A model generated the notes under the pieces. It saw only the letters and a list, made by a program, of their open reading frames with translations, was not told the origin of the DNA and made no database searches. A program made the position numbers and the translations under genes. From Pseudovirgaria hyperparasitica (lineage: Eukaryota > Ascomycota > Dothideomycetes > Acrospermales > Acrospermaceae): a stretch of DNA of 64,000 nt. The DNA lies in NCBI RefSeq assembly GCF_010093815.1, contig NW_022985564.1, forward strand, positions 416,590 through 480,589, written 5' to 3'. Positions 12,547 through 24,348 of the stretch are shown in pieces (position 1 is the stretch's first letter; the number at the start of each line of letters is the position of its first letter).

Positions 12547-13931
12547 TTACTGGTCATCTTGATCGTCAGGTTGATCGAAGAGAAAGTTCGCCGCAAGCTC
12601 CTCGTTCTTGTCGCACGCAAAGTAAGCCTGGATGACGAGATCACGTTCAAAGCCAAGTCGGCAAAGCTAGTCGTCGGTTAGACATCGTTACACAAAAAGT
12701 TTACATATGACTTACGCGTTCGATGGCCTCGCGTTCTTCCTCGGTCACACTGATTGCTTGAGCACCTGGCGGAAGTGCAGCATCTTCGTCCCCATCTTCA
12801 GCGAGAAGCTGGAGGAACTGGTCGGGGTGCTGGCCGATCAGGCGGGCCAGTTCGGGATTGCCAGAACCAACTTGCTGTAGGATTGGCTCAAGCATTTGCG
12901 GTTGCTGTTGAACAACTTGACGTAGCTGCTGGAACTGTGGGTTGTTGCGTAAGAAATCGAGACTACCAGGAGTACCTGCAGAGCCGGCAAGCGCAGCAGC
13001 GGCGGCACCAGCTTGACCACCTGCAGCAGCACCTCTGGCCCCAGCCCCACGGCCTCCTTGACCAGCTTGAGCTGCAGCTTCGAATAGGTTGACAGGCTCG
13101 TCACTGCCGGCCGAAGTGGCAGCGCCAGTGTTTGCTGCTGCCGGCGGTGCTGCAGCTCCAGCGGTGGGTTGTGTAGGAGCTGCTCGGGCCTGTTCCTCCC
13201 TCAAAGCACTCTCGGGGATACCTGTTAGGAGGTACTCGACAGCTCTATCGGGATTGAAAAACGCTGCTCGCATGGCCCTGTCGATATCTGCACGCTCGAA
13301 ACCCATGCTCTCCATGTTTGCAATAGCCGCATCTCTTTGATTCCCCATAGTCAAAGCAGATGGGTCATTGAAATTTTGCTCAGAAGTCTGCGGGGCAGCT
13401 GGAGCAGGCGATGGCGTGGCTGGAGCATTGGACGTCGTCGATGACGCAGCTGGGGCGGGTGCAGCAGGTGTTCGGATAGTTGCCGGGGCAGGAGTTGAGG
13501 GAACAGCTTTGCTAGCGGACGCGGCGCCAGCAGCTACCTTGGGCTGTAGGATGTGAGAATACTATCAGACCAGTCGCTGAGATTTTACATACCTTGGACA
13601 CCATGCAGACGATGAAACCCTTCTCTTCGATGTTGTACGATTCAACGGTTTTGTCATCCTGTAAGATCTTGCCCGAGTATATGAGCTTTTGCAGTGAGGG
13701 CTCCCATCCTTTCTCAGCCGAGATCCTAGCCTTGACGGCTGAGATCTATGTAGTTCGTCAGCGAGAATGTAGACTGTCGCGTCGCGACGCAGAAGATAGC
13801 TAACCGTTTCAGAGGGCTCGGCCTCGATAACGAACTTTTGTTGTTTTAGATCCTATCGTCGAGTCAGATTTATCGAGTCTTGTAGAGTATACAGTGATAA
13901 GCAGGAGGCATACCTTGAAAGTGAGCTTCAT
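12547..13931 (-). CDS. RAD23: UV excision repair protein RAD23
   Basis: Exons from the start: 13931-13914 (only six codons, MKLTFK), 13852-13805, 13745-13593, 13543-12716 and 12666-12547, giving 388 residues. RAD23 partners the XPC/Rad4 damage sensor in nucleotide excision repair and shuttles ubiquitinated proteins to the proteasome. The ubiquitin-like domain covers residues 1 to about 75 ([29 protein letters not shown]). An Ala/Pro linker follows. UBA1 is at about 143-185 ([20 protein letters not shown]). The XPC-binding domain is around 270-320 ([19 protein letters not shown]). UBA2 is at about 346-386 ([20 protein letters not shown]), split from the rest by a 49-bp intron. The clustering of three introns in the UBL and the very short first exon are typical of fungal RAD23 genes. 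Confidence 0.96.
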
Positions 13932-16480
13932 GTTTGCGAATTTTTTGTGGAGGTAGTGGTTGAAGGTGTGTTCGGAACAAGTGGGGAAGACGAAGGGATA
14001 GCGGGCAGGTTGACTACGCAACTATGCTGGGGCCTAGGACCAGATGGTGTTCAAGGTCGACGGCTGACAGCGTGGTAGCAACGAGGCCAAAAGAATGTTT
14101 TGACTGCAGTGTTCTGTGATGTGGATATGTGTTTAGAGTGAGTGGCCAACGAAGAGGTGGAGGTGAAAGTGATGCATGGATACCAGATGATAGACTGAGA
14201 GGACCATCACTGCCACTAATTTACTGGGCACTGCCACTGCCGCCACCTTCGCCATGCCACACGTACCTGCCAAAAGTGCCCGCAGCTCCCCCACCACAAC
14301 ACACTAGAAATGACGAGGTGTTGCTGCCTGAGGTATTACTGCCTGAGGTATTACTGCCTGAGGTATTACTGCCTGAGGTGCCAACTGCACATCAAGGTTC
14401 ACCCGGCGTTCGCCCAGCCGCCAGCTGCCACGGGCTGATGCGCACATCACGCAACGAAACTCTATATACGATAATAACGCAGCCATCTATTCTTGCATCA
14501 CCGAGCAACGGCCTGCCGCGACTCATGAACAGCTCTGGCGCCTTTGTATAGGCTCGATCCGCACCGCTATCCTTCAGTCGAATTTATCGTCGTTGCTGTT
14601 TCGAATAATGACCCACCTGCAACGCTTCTGTGTGTTTTGAGACCCAGTGAGGATAACATACTCAAAGTCAAGTCGTTTGAGCAAAGGCTATGTGACGAAG
14701 CCACAACATTCCTCTACCATGCTGTAGCCAGTGCTCAGCTTGTATTCAAAGGCGGAATCGAATCCTGCTGCCAGGAACGTTAATAGCAAATGGAGACCAC
14801 AAGGCGGCCCTTTCTGTTCCTTCACCAGCGTCAAGAGATTGACAAAGGGCCACACGGCCATAAGGCAGATCGTCGCTTCGTCTCTTGATCATCGCGGCCC
14901 GTACTGCAGCGAGCACGGATCTAGCCAGATCTGGAATCTGAGCCTGTCATCAAGGGCTCGTCATGAACGCACCATGCTGTTACTGACTCACTCCCGACAG
15001 GCTGGCTTCGCTGTCAAGTCGTAGCCTCGTGATACGTACAAAGTTATTCGTGTTACAGCCGCCCTCTGTGCTACGATTCAACCTCACTATGCTGATACGC
15101 TGTCGAGGAAGGAGTAAGAAGACTAGATGGAGAGACATACGAGAATGAATATATCGACTTTAGCGATTGAGAGCTGACAGCCCTGCTAGTTCCATGGCAC
15201 AAACCAGCATTGCGCGACGCGTTCGTGCGGAGATTACATTTCTTGGGGTCGGAATAGTGAAAGATGCTAGCTAGCCACCTAGGCCGCAGACGAGAACGCT
15301 GGCGACCACGGGGATCTGACACGAACCTGTTGCTATGTGCGCCCCGATCATACATGCTTGCACGTCGCTGGAATGTCTTGGGACTGCAAAGTTCGGAATT
15401 GTGTCTCTGAGGGCACGGAAACAGGCTCCCTTTGGACACTCCGAACCTTGCCTCGCGTCCCCTTCGGCAATTACTCCCGTCTGTTACACCTTGAGCCGAA
15501 GCAGTAACTTATGAACAAGCTGCTGGTAAAGCCGCGCCAGAGCCCAACTCTGGCCCCTCCAAAGTCGAAACCTGGTGGGAATTTGACTTTGACATGAAGG
15601 TTCCAGCGCGAAGATAGAAAACTACAAAGGGGCATGACACGATCCAGACATAAGATTAGCAAGCCATCTGACTAGGGGCAATTGCGCAAACCTCAAGTGG
15701 TAGGCTTCAGCCCTGTGTGAAGTGTGGACCGGCATGCAGGCCAAGTCGCAGCGGCAGACCACAACACCACCAGTGCCACGCCGCACACTATGGCGGCATG
15801 GCTTGCCGTTGGGTTCATCCTGGTAGAATAAACACCACGCTTTGACGCGTTTCCTTAGATTTGCGATCGCGACCATAACATCACTTCTCTCCCGCATCCC
15901 CACCCCCAAATGCCTTAAATCCTCCGATCCGATTTCACCGTGCTGCGTGTCACACTCTGACGCTGCTTACTCCGTTATATTTGTACTATACCCACCACCG
16001 TCCAACCGAACGGTTTCCCTTTTTTCTACAATCTATTCCGAGCCTTGTCACGTTACAAGCATCCTGGACTACTGGAAACAACCACTTCTGCAAACTGGTC
16101 TTCAGCTACATCCGAGACTGTGAAACGCAAACACAGGTCAGCGCCATTCCTCTGCCAAATACTTCATTCAAAAGATCCCATCGCAAAATAACATCTTGTT
16201 TTCATTCTTTCGACGCGTGGACCCGCCTTCATCCCTAGCTACCTCGCGTGCTTAGCCTGGTCTACTTCGCAGTCGTAAAACCGCACCACAGACGACGTTC
16301 ACTTTCTTTTTTTTGACATATCAGACCTTTGCTTGCTATGGCTTTTTCATCATTCGGCCATTAGTAGAACGGGTAACGAGTATTTTCGACCACCGATTGG
16401 ACCGACAACACCACGGTCCAGGCCTATACCAGACTTATTTATCTTCATTCGCTTCTTTGCATCATCTACAGGTAGAAAAC
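13932..16480. other. Large divergent intergenic region
   Basis: The 2.5 kb between RAD23 (minus) and the four-TM protein (plus) has no supported gene. Open frames at 14129-14551, 15071-15439, 15622-15909 and 15842-16123 lack family features, and the first owes its length to a 15-bp repeat. The last ~600 bp are pyrimidine-rich and probably form the promoter and 5' UTR of the gene at 16481. Confidence 0.55.
14321..14380 (+). repeat. 15-bp minisatellite, four copies
   Basis: Four head-to-tail copies of a 15-bp unit (TTACTGCCTGAGGTA type). The first copy differs at one position and the last at its final base. Being 15 bp long, the unit keeps any frame open and creates spurious LLPEV-type peptides. 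Confidence 0.95.
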
Positions 16481-17731
16481 ATGGAGGCACCATTAGATGC
16501 GGATCGCATAAGCCGAACGGCTTTGCGTATTATAGCAGCTTTGGCGTGGATCTTTGCTGCGACCACTGCGGCTTTGACCTTGGTCGATACCGTAGCTTTG
16601 GCAGAAACATCATATCGCTTCTTGGCGGTAACAGCGACAGCAGCTGTCTTTGACCTGCTTAGTCTCGGTGCAATCATTTTGTTTGCTGCAATCTCGCTCT
16701 TGGGTAAGGAGTGGACATGGGCTTCTGCGAATCGCAAGACGTATCTCGTCCCAGGCTGCATCATCATGTCGATTCTGTCAGTTGGATCGACTGTAGCAAG
16801 CTATGTCTTGGTAGACATCAACCTTGCCAAAGTCATTGATCATCTTCCGGCGTGGTGGCTCAGTCCAAGCTACATAAAATACATTGTTTGGGGCTTTGCG
16901 ACGTTCAGCCAGGGCGTCATGTACATTTCCGTCTCCTGGGGCAGATGGAGAATGACGGGACCAACCAACATGACACTCAACGCAGGTCCTCGGGATTCCG
17001 TCATCTCAAGCACCCGGACCCGGAAGCCGAATCCGGCAACGTCACTTCAAGAGATGGCTCGGCCATTCGCTCGTGACGCTCGGCCAGTCTCAGCTTCAGC
17101 ATCTCGCAAATCTTCACAGTCATTTGACTCATTACGTTCGTCTATTCAGCAAGTCGTACGACCAGTCACGTCAAGAAGTCGACTTGTGAGCAAGCCGTCA
17201 ACTCCTGTCGGAAGCTCGAGCTTCACGTCCGAGAAATCAGCCGGTGAGAGACCACATCAATCGGATGGATTCGATACGTGGGACACGTCTGCAGTGGAGC
17301 AACATTACAGAGACGCGTTGATGCCGTCTGCGACGTCGCCCAATTCGATTTCTGGCCCCTCTCGAGGCACAGCTCTTGAACCGATACCAGGAAGTCGACC
17401 AGCCTCACCAGCAAAGCCACTGGACGGTCCATTTCCGAGCCCGGCCGGCAGCTCACATGAAGATGTGGTCATGTCTCCGAAGCCACCTCCAGCAATAGCG
17501 CAGCTTGAGAGCCCTACGATGAGCCAGATGCACATCCATCCTCTTTTCCGGAGGGACTCACCAACGCCGCCACCAGCAGCAACGCCAGGTACCGTGATCA
17601 CGGCAGCACCGTACAGCAGCCAGCCGATATCGAGACCGCTCAGTCGCCGACCTACAAAAGAGAGCCTGCATGAGGACCGATTGAGGTCGAACAGTGGTGG
17701 CGTGAGTGTGAGTCCGCTTGGCATTTCATGA
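16481..17731 (+). CDS. Fungal four-TM membrane protein with long disordered tail
   Basis: Single-exon gene of 416 residues. I chose the ATG at 16481 (aaaacATGG context) because the TM domain begins soon after it; the frame is open further upstream but without family-like sequence. Four hydrophobic segments lie at about 15-37, 47-74, 88-111 and 131-152, separated by short loops. From residue 155 the chain is a serine- and proline-rich, probably cytosolic tail of ~260 residues. The tail ends with a motif shared by many Pezizomycotina proteins (HPLFRRDSPTPPPAATPGT), and its many Ser/Thr-Pro sites would suit phosphorylation. The function is unknown; a role at the plasma membrane or cell cortex is only a guess. 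Confidence 0.8.
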   Translation: MEAPLDADRISRTALRIIAALAWIFAATTAALTLVDTVALAETSYRFLAVTATAAVFDLLSLGAIILFAAISLLGKEWTWASANRKTYLVPGCIIMSILSVGSTVASYVLVDINLAKVIDHLPAWWLSPSYIKYIVWGFATFSQGVMYISVSWGRWRMTGPTNMTLNAGPRDSVISSTRTRKPNPATSLQEMARPFARDARPVSASASRKSSQSFDSLRSSIQQVVRPVTSRSRLVSKPSTPVGSSSFTSEKSAGERPHQSDGFDTWDTSAVEQHYRDALMPSATSPNSISGPSRGTALEPIPGSRPASPAKPLDGPFPSPAGSSHEDVVMSPKPPPAIAQLESPTMSQMHIHPLFRRDSPTPPPAATPGTVITAAPYSSQPISRPLSRRPTKESLHEDRLRSNSGGVSVSPLGIS

Positions 17732-18866
17732 TTATGGTTTAGAGGTGGGTGACATGACTGTTGTGGGAATATGTATGCGGAGCTGTAGAGATATGAGGTG
17801 GCTGTGCCGCCATGTATGAGATATGAGGGATGTGGTTCTTTTCTTCTTTTGTTTATCCACCCCTCTTGGAGCATTGCAGGCGGGAGTAATTATTGGAGGC
17901 AGTCATTCGTCGCAGGTAATTGTGGTTTGCCGTTATCAAGATATCGGAGAGGAACCAAGTAGGTCAATGCTCGTTAGCGAGGCGCTTCTTTTTTAGGGTA
18001 CAGGGATCACTGAGGGGACTATAACGAGAGGTGTTTTTTGGGGAATGATAGGCGGAGTTATGGTGCATGCGATTGTCTGGCTCAAGCCATTGAGGGCATG
18101 GCATGTACAGCGCCCATGAGTGGCTTTTTATCTTGTAACAAAGTAGCAGGAACCGAACTATCAATAAACAATAGTGATACGCAGTGTGTTTCTCTCTCTC
18201 TCGCTGTCGAAGCGAGGTCTGAGATTTGAACACGGAGACATGGTTTGTAGTTATCAGTGAGTGGTAGATATCACTATGTATGTATGGTGAAAGTTAATAT
18301 CTTTAAACTGCTGATCCCCTGCCCTGGTCCAACGATGACGAATTAGGTGGCGTGTCTAAGTAAACACACGGCGCATCAATTCGCGAGGCATCGAGTTGGT
18401 CTGGTAGCTTGCGCAGGACAGACAAAGTAGGTACTTCCATGTATGCATGTATGCATGTATGTGTACTGTTCCAAGATCTCAATCAGGCGGAAGGTCGTGC
18501 ACATAGGTTGGCTGTAACTTTGTCGTCGTGTGATGGTCACAGGCTTCTGTTTCGTTAGGAGTACAGGTACAGGTGATGGGCCTTGGCAGCGACAGAAAAG
18601 TGGGTCCGGTCCGGTCCCTGGTAGGTAAGGTAAGGTCCACAGTAGTAGTAGTAGTAGTATAGTGGTTAGTCAGGATATGCAAATAAACCAGCTCAAACTC
18701 GACTAAGTGACGTCAAGGCATGTTCAAGGTATTATGAAATGACATGGGCATTGCGAGTTGACGATTAGGGAAGTAGAATGGGCATAGGTGGCTTGTGAAT
18801 AGAGACTTGGGGTTTTGTTGGATGGAGGATGGGATGGTGAATAGATGACAGCGTGTCACCGGAGGA

Positions 18867-18888
18867 TCAGTCAGTCAGTCAGTCAGTC
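18867..18888. repeat. (TCAG)n microsatellite
   Basis: About five and a half TCAG units in tandem. A second TCAG/CAGT array occurs at 39217-39247. Confidence 0.95.
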
Positions 18889-20114
18889 TCGAGGTCCTGG
18901 GGCTGCAGCAGAGCAGAGCAGCGTCGAGTGGTGCCTGCATGAGATAAGTGCACTTCTCACAGACTGCTTGAGTGTAAGACTGTGGAAGGACGGACGAGCA
19001 AAGTGAATAATATATATATATATATATATCGAGACGACCGCTTGTTATCACTTTTCTGCAACAGCGGGCGAATCGTCTGAGCTTTAGGCCTTCTGGTTGG
19101 CTGAAAGGTTGTTTAGCGCATTCCGAAAGCGGAAAGGCCGTGGACAAGGAAGGAACTACTGTGCCAACCACTGAGCCGAGAGAGAGACTGAGAGACAGAG
19201 AGAGACAGAAGAGAATCGCAGCATCAGATTCAGAAGAACCAATTTTCCGAATCTTCTACTACAACTCACTCTATCTCTATCTCTCTGCTCTTCTTCTCTA
19301 TTGACTACTACTACTCTTGCTGCTAAATCCCCCCGCTCTGTCTTGCTCTTGTCGTCGTCGAGCTCAACTCCGCCAAAAAAATACGCCTGTGAAGCCCGCC
19401 GGGGTCAGCGCAACGCGAGCGAGCATTTTAGTTCGCCTCCGCAAGGGTTTGTTGCTCTCTATTCCTGCTAATTACTCCTCTCACGTTTACACCCACTCCA
19501 ACCCTTTCCAAAAAAAGTTCTCTGCTCATTCATCTTCACTCGAACCGTCAGGAGTCTCTTCTGCCTCTGACTGGTCTTTTTCATCAAATCTTCCGTCGTC
19601 CTGCAAATCCGCCGACCGTCTTGGTTCGCGTGTCCGTTAGTTAGTGATAACCTGGAGCAAATTTCCTTCGCGCGGCAAAGCAAAGCGGGCGACATACCAA
19701 CAAAGCAAGAGAGATATGTAAGTCTTTTTTCACCCATTCCTGGGCATCTTTGCAATTTGTTGGAGACGATGGTATTGCGAGGCATGGTAATCACATTACT
19801 GCCTTGTCTTGTATATTCTATCATTGTTTTTTTTTCTTCTTCCCTTGAGCTTGCACTGCGCTCTGAAACCATTCCTGGCATCTTTGAGCTCACTCACGGT
19901 AAAGGGCGGACGCAATGCTGACCTTATTTGCAGACAAACGCTTCTACCGTCACGGTTAAATAACTATTAAACCGTCACACTGCAGCTGATTCATCTTGTT
20001 TTTACTGTACAGCTTGGCTCATCTGCCGATGCAATTCGAATATCGGTGAGTCGTCCTCGAGGCGGCACTGACATCCATCCGAAACAAGAAGTGCTTCTAA
20101 CGGCCGCGTGCTAG

Positions 20115-20214
20115 CTACTACTACTACTACTAACAACAACTACTACAACTACTACTACTATTACGACACACACATTCACACACACACACACACACACTCA
20201 CTCACTCACACACG
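20115..20214 (+). repeat. Compound (CTA)n and (CA)n tract in presumed 5' UTR
   Basis: Interrupted CTA/CTACAA units pass into an (AC)n run and then ACTC units, ending about 16 bases before the ATG at 20231. This is an expected site of length variation. Confidence 0.9.
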
Positions 20215-20230
20215 AGTCCTGAAGTGCACG

Positions 20231-23200
20231 ATGAAACGACGTCGGACTACCAATGTACGGGCTGCTGCAAAGACAGACGGCGCCGTTGTTGCGAATCCTA
20301 CAGGTATGTCATGTCGCTCTTCGCCATTCTCTTTTTCCATTCCCTCATCATCATCAACATCATCATCAACTCACTTGCATAATTATTATCCTCACTCTTT
20401 TACTCCATTTTTCTCTTCTGTCTCTCTCTTCCTCTCTCTCTCTCTCTTTCGCTCCCTCTCTCGCCCTCCCTCGATGATCATGCAATCCTCCGAAAGCACC
20501 GTAAGCTAATTATGGCGGCGTCTTCAGCCACAGCCCCAGAAGGGACTAAGCGAGGGACTAGTAGGGCGAGTAAAAGCGCAACTTCGGGCTCAGGCCCAGC
20601 GCGCTCTTCCCGTCTGTTACCTTCAGAACCTCTGCACATGACAACTCGTTCCAGAGCGGCCACAGCATCTGCTACAAACTCGGCCACGAGCGGAGATAGT
20701 CGCAGAAGCTCGCTGAACACTCTTCATCACTCTCCAACTTCTCCCTCTGATCATGGCGACCCTTCGAGGCCGCGCAAACGTGCAAAAGCGGCATCAACAA
20801 ACCCTTCCAACGCCGCCGCTCCAACTCTTGATTCTGTAGAGTTTGCGGATGCCCACATGGAGGACTCTCTTCCAAGTGATGCGACTGACATGTCGCGAAC
20901 AAATTCACAGATGTCGCAACTGTCTTCGTCTTCTTCTTCTAAATCCTCAAAGAGGAAGCGTACTTCCGAGCCCTTGGAAGACCCTGCTGCCAAGACCAAT
21001 GGTAATCTGAGTGAGACTGCAGCAGCCGCCGCCGATCACGAGATAGCCATTGACACTGTCGAGGACGTCCAGCCAGCTGTGCAACGACCAAATCGTCGAA
21101 GTACCCGTGCGCGGCGCTCTGTAGAAGTCGCAAATGCGGACTCGGCAGCCTCAAGCACCCAGACTACACCACCCTTGCATCCACCAGACGAAGAGCTGGC
21201 TCTCGAAAGTCCTGGTGTAGTCGCAACTTCTGCTGTCGCTCATGGTGTCCCAGAGGTGAAGAAGAAACTTCCTGGACGACGCCGTGCGCCACATCAAAAC
21301 AACTACGTCGAGGCCGGATTACGGCAGCAACTCGGCCTCAAAGTAGGCTACCGTCAAGTGGCCAAGTTTGAGAAACTCGTCAATCTCGAGCTCGTGAACA
21401 GATCGATTCGAGAGCTTGAAGAAGACCCGGAGGCCCATGAGAAGCTACCAGACTACAAAAATGTGACTGATCAGCTCGATAAGATCCTCGAAGATAAACT
21501 CGCGGATCTGGAGAAGCAGCGCATCCACACGAGGGCCATGCTGGCACGCGAACATGATGCACACCAAGCCATACTCGAGGAGCAAGCTGCGATCAAAATT
21601 CGCGATACGCAGGACGAATTTGTCACGAGAATCCAATACCGACTACTCGAATTGGAGCGTGGAATCAGGGCTGATGATGACGAAGCCACTCAGCCCGACT
21701 TCGATCTCATACCTCCACCGGAGAAGATTCTTCTAAACGGAAAGAAGAACAGAGTCAAGTCACATGCTCCCATGCCATCAAAGCACACTTCACGAGCCAA
21801 GCTGTTCTGCGACACCAAAAACTTTGCCAAACAGGCGGCCAAGAGGCACGAACTCGACCAGATGCGACGATCCTTTATGCAAGCGAACCCGGATGTCTAC
21901 GATGATGAAGTAGTTTCTGGACGAGAGGGCTTTGCTACCTTTAATCTACCAGACCGCGAGCTTGCTGTTTCGGTTTTCAACGCGCAGCAGTTGGTCGATG
22001 CCGCAGATGCAATCGAGAAGGGAGCGTTACTCCCACCGGTGACCAAGATTATTCCAAACGAAAAGGCAACTGCTTTGCAAGCCTTGGCAGATGTGTTTGC
22101 AAGCGCCGGTCCAGTGGCTGCTACGCCTGCAAAGAAGCTGTTTGTTACATCGACGAATATGCCAACGACTCCAGCGACGCACACACAGAAATCGCCTGAA
22201 GCTCCGCCGTCAGTAGTGTCCGCCTCAATGTCGCTTGCAACAACTTCGGAAGCCCTTCCTGAAGTCGAGAAAGATCGGATAGTTCCATCTGACCAGGGTG
22301 CCGAGCGGGTGCCTTCCCAGACCGAAAGCCCTCAACTCGGGCATCACCCACCCGTGGATGCAACCCCCAAACCGTCGAGTTCAAAGATTGGCGATATCTT
22401 GAACCGAGATGAGCCCAACCCATCGCCATTCCGGCCGTCCAAGTACGAACGACAGCTTGCGAATGGCCAGCCTGTCCAACACGACTTTCCCGCAAAGCCT
22501 CCGGTTCTACAGCAGTCTGCAACCGACGCGACAAGATCTTCGTCGATGACTCAAAGCATTCATTCGTTCCAGGTTAAGCCTCTCTCTCCGGCACGTGAGA
22601 TTACTGCTCCGTCTCTGGGCAAGTCTGCTCAAGTCGGAACTCAACCGCCTGCATTGCTACCACCGATTCGAACGTTGGATGAAGCTGAACACGCTGGTCA
22701 ACCGGCTGCAGGACCAAGTTCGGAATTCTGGTCTACCATCGCCAAGGCTCCCGAGTCGCCTAGCCACCTCCACACAAGACAGCACAGTCTCGAGAGAGGC
22801 GGTCCAGCCGCCCGGTCGCCATATGAGACCAGGAGCAAGGCCCCCGAAAAGGAGGGTCCAGACGACTCCAAACCCGTACTTGAAAGTGCTTCTATGGGGC
22901 CACCTCAGCGCTCTGCATCCACACAGGCGCCGACAAAGTCTGTTCCGTCTCCTATCAACCCGCCGCCTCGTCTGTCTATGCCTCTGATTGAGCAACATCA
23001 CACACGAAACAGAAGTGAGGATCACAGTCAGAATTCGCTGCACGGCTATACCGATAGGCGTGGCTCGTTCAGCTCCACGCGAGAAAGCTCACATGGCTCC
23101 CAAGGACCTGTCCAACCCCATGCAACTCAGCTTTCTCGCTCGCAAAGCCACGACCGGCCTCCTGTGTACCATGAGGATCCCAATCGTCGACCCCCAAGTC

Positions 23201-24150
23201 GGACTCAACAAGGCCCAACCGGCCCATCAACTACACATGACCCACGCTCAGCTGGTCCTTATTCGCCGGCTCCGTATGGTCAACATGGACCGTACCCTCC
23301 ACCACCTCCACCACCTCATGCTCCTCATGCTCCTCATCCTCCTCATCATCACCATACACAGTACGGGTATCAGGGGCCACCTCAAAACCAGCCTTATTCG
23401 GGCCCACACTATCCACAGTACGCTCCTCAGCAATCCCCCTACCCACCACCGCCGCCGCCGCCACACTACCCATACCATACTCACGGCTCTCCACCACCTG
23501 GCACTTCATATCCACCTGTCGACTCTGCTCACGTGAATCCACAACATGGACCACCATCTGGTCAGTATGGTCCCTCTACAGACCAGCGCGGCCCCCCTCC
23601 AACACAGCAGCACCATGGTAGAGGGAACTATGGACCACCGCCGACTCCCATTGCACCTCAATACCCTGGCTATGGCTACCCTCATCAGCAACACTATCCG
23701 TACCAGCACGACCATCGGTCGCAAGGCCCTCCTCCAGGTCCTCCAGGTCCTCCAGGTCCTCCAGGTCCTCCAGACCACCGAACACCACAGCAGATACATG
23801 GTGGTCCTGGTCGCGGCAAGCGAGGAAGTCGTGGAAGCCGTGGAAGTGCCAACAACACGCCCGCGCCGCCACCCCCGCCACAAACACACATGCAGGGATC
23901 GTTCAGCGCGCATCCTCAAGTCCCGGGCAAGCAGCCCTTGCTTCCTGCTCCGGACGCGCGAAGCCCAACGACAATGCCTCATTCGGCAGCTTACGCGAAC
24001 CCGAATCAATCTGCATTCCAGATCCATCCCCCAAAGGCAGCCGGTCCGACGAGCGGTGATCAGATTCTTCCAAAGAAGAGACACCGCCAGTACAGCACTG
24101 TGCCGGGCACCATCTTCCGGGACTACCAGCCACCGAAGAAGTCTGCCTGA
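20231..24150 (+). CDS. Large P/Q-rich probable nuclear protein, function unknown
   Basis: Preferred model: exon 1 20231-20303 and exon 2 20528-24150, with a 224-bp pyrimidine-rich intron (GTATGT...CTTCAG), 1231 residues. Exon 1 supplies a basic start (MKRRRTTNVRAAAK). An alternative start at 20512 lies inside the intron and would give 1212 residues. The only folded-looking part is about residues 260-450. It begins GRRRAPHQNNYVEAGLRQQL, contains a charged coiled-coil stretch (DQLDKILEDKLADLEKQRI) and runs on to YDDEVVSGREGFATFNLP. The rest is disordered. A region near 23280-23700 is rich in P, H, Q and Y, and a collagen-like PGP repeat comes from a 9-bp repeat at 23734-23772. The C-terminus is RDYQPPKKSA. 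Basic patches suggest a nuclear protein; I cannot name it. Confidence 0.8.
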
Positions 24151-24348
24151 ACGACCGTCCACGGGTACGGCTTGCAGAGCTACAGGACCGCATGTGCCTG
24201 GCACTATCGTCCGGGACTAGCAACCACCGAAAAAGTCTGCATGAACGACCGTCCACGGGTACGGCTTGCAGAGCTACAGGACCGCATGTGCCTGGCACTA
24301 TCTTCCGGGACCAACAACCAACAAAGAAGTCTGCATACAGGACAGCAT
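24100..24348 (+). repeat. 94-bp tandem duplication of the coding 3' end plus stop
   Basis: Unit 1 (24100-24193) contains the last codons of the 1231-residue protein, its TGA and 43 bases of 3' UTR. Unit 2 (24194-24287) repeats it at exactly 94 bp. Unit 3 (24288-24348) is a 61-bp copy with ~33 bp missing, and a fourth copy starts at 24349 but diverges after about ten bases. Unit 3 still encodes VPGTIFRDQQPTKKSA, nearly the true C-terminus, but the 94-bp period puts each copy out of frame with the gene. Confidence 0.93.

Larger units (their letters stand above)
17732..20230. other. Large intergenic region with simple repeats and probable long 5' UTR
   Basis: The 2.5 kb between two plus-strand genes has no supported CDS. 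It holds an ATGT/ATGC run (18438-18463), (AGT)6 (18641-18659), a TCAG run (18867-18888), an AT run (19010-19029) and a CTA/CA tract (20115-20214). The last lies immediately before the next ATG, in its likely 5' UTR. The antisense frames at 18875-19171 and 19468-19893 look accidental. Confidence 0.55.

Noticed and set aside
14738-14785. tRNA-like T-loop (AATCGAATCC)
   Set aside because: The conserved GGTTC is missing and I could not fold an acceptor stem or D arm around it.
23506-24204. 232-codon minus-strand ORF
   Set aside because: Antisense of the proline-rich end of the large plus-strand gene; composition (W/R-rich) is a mirror of CCA/CCT codons.
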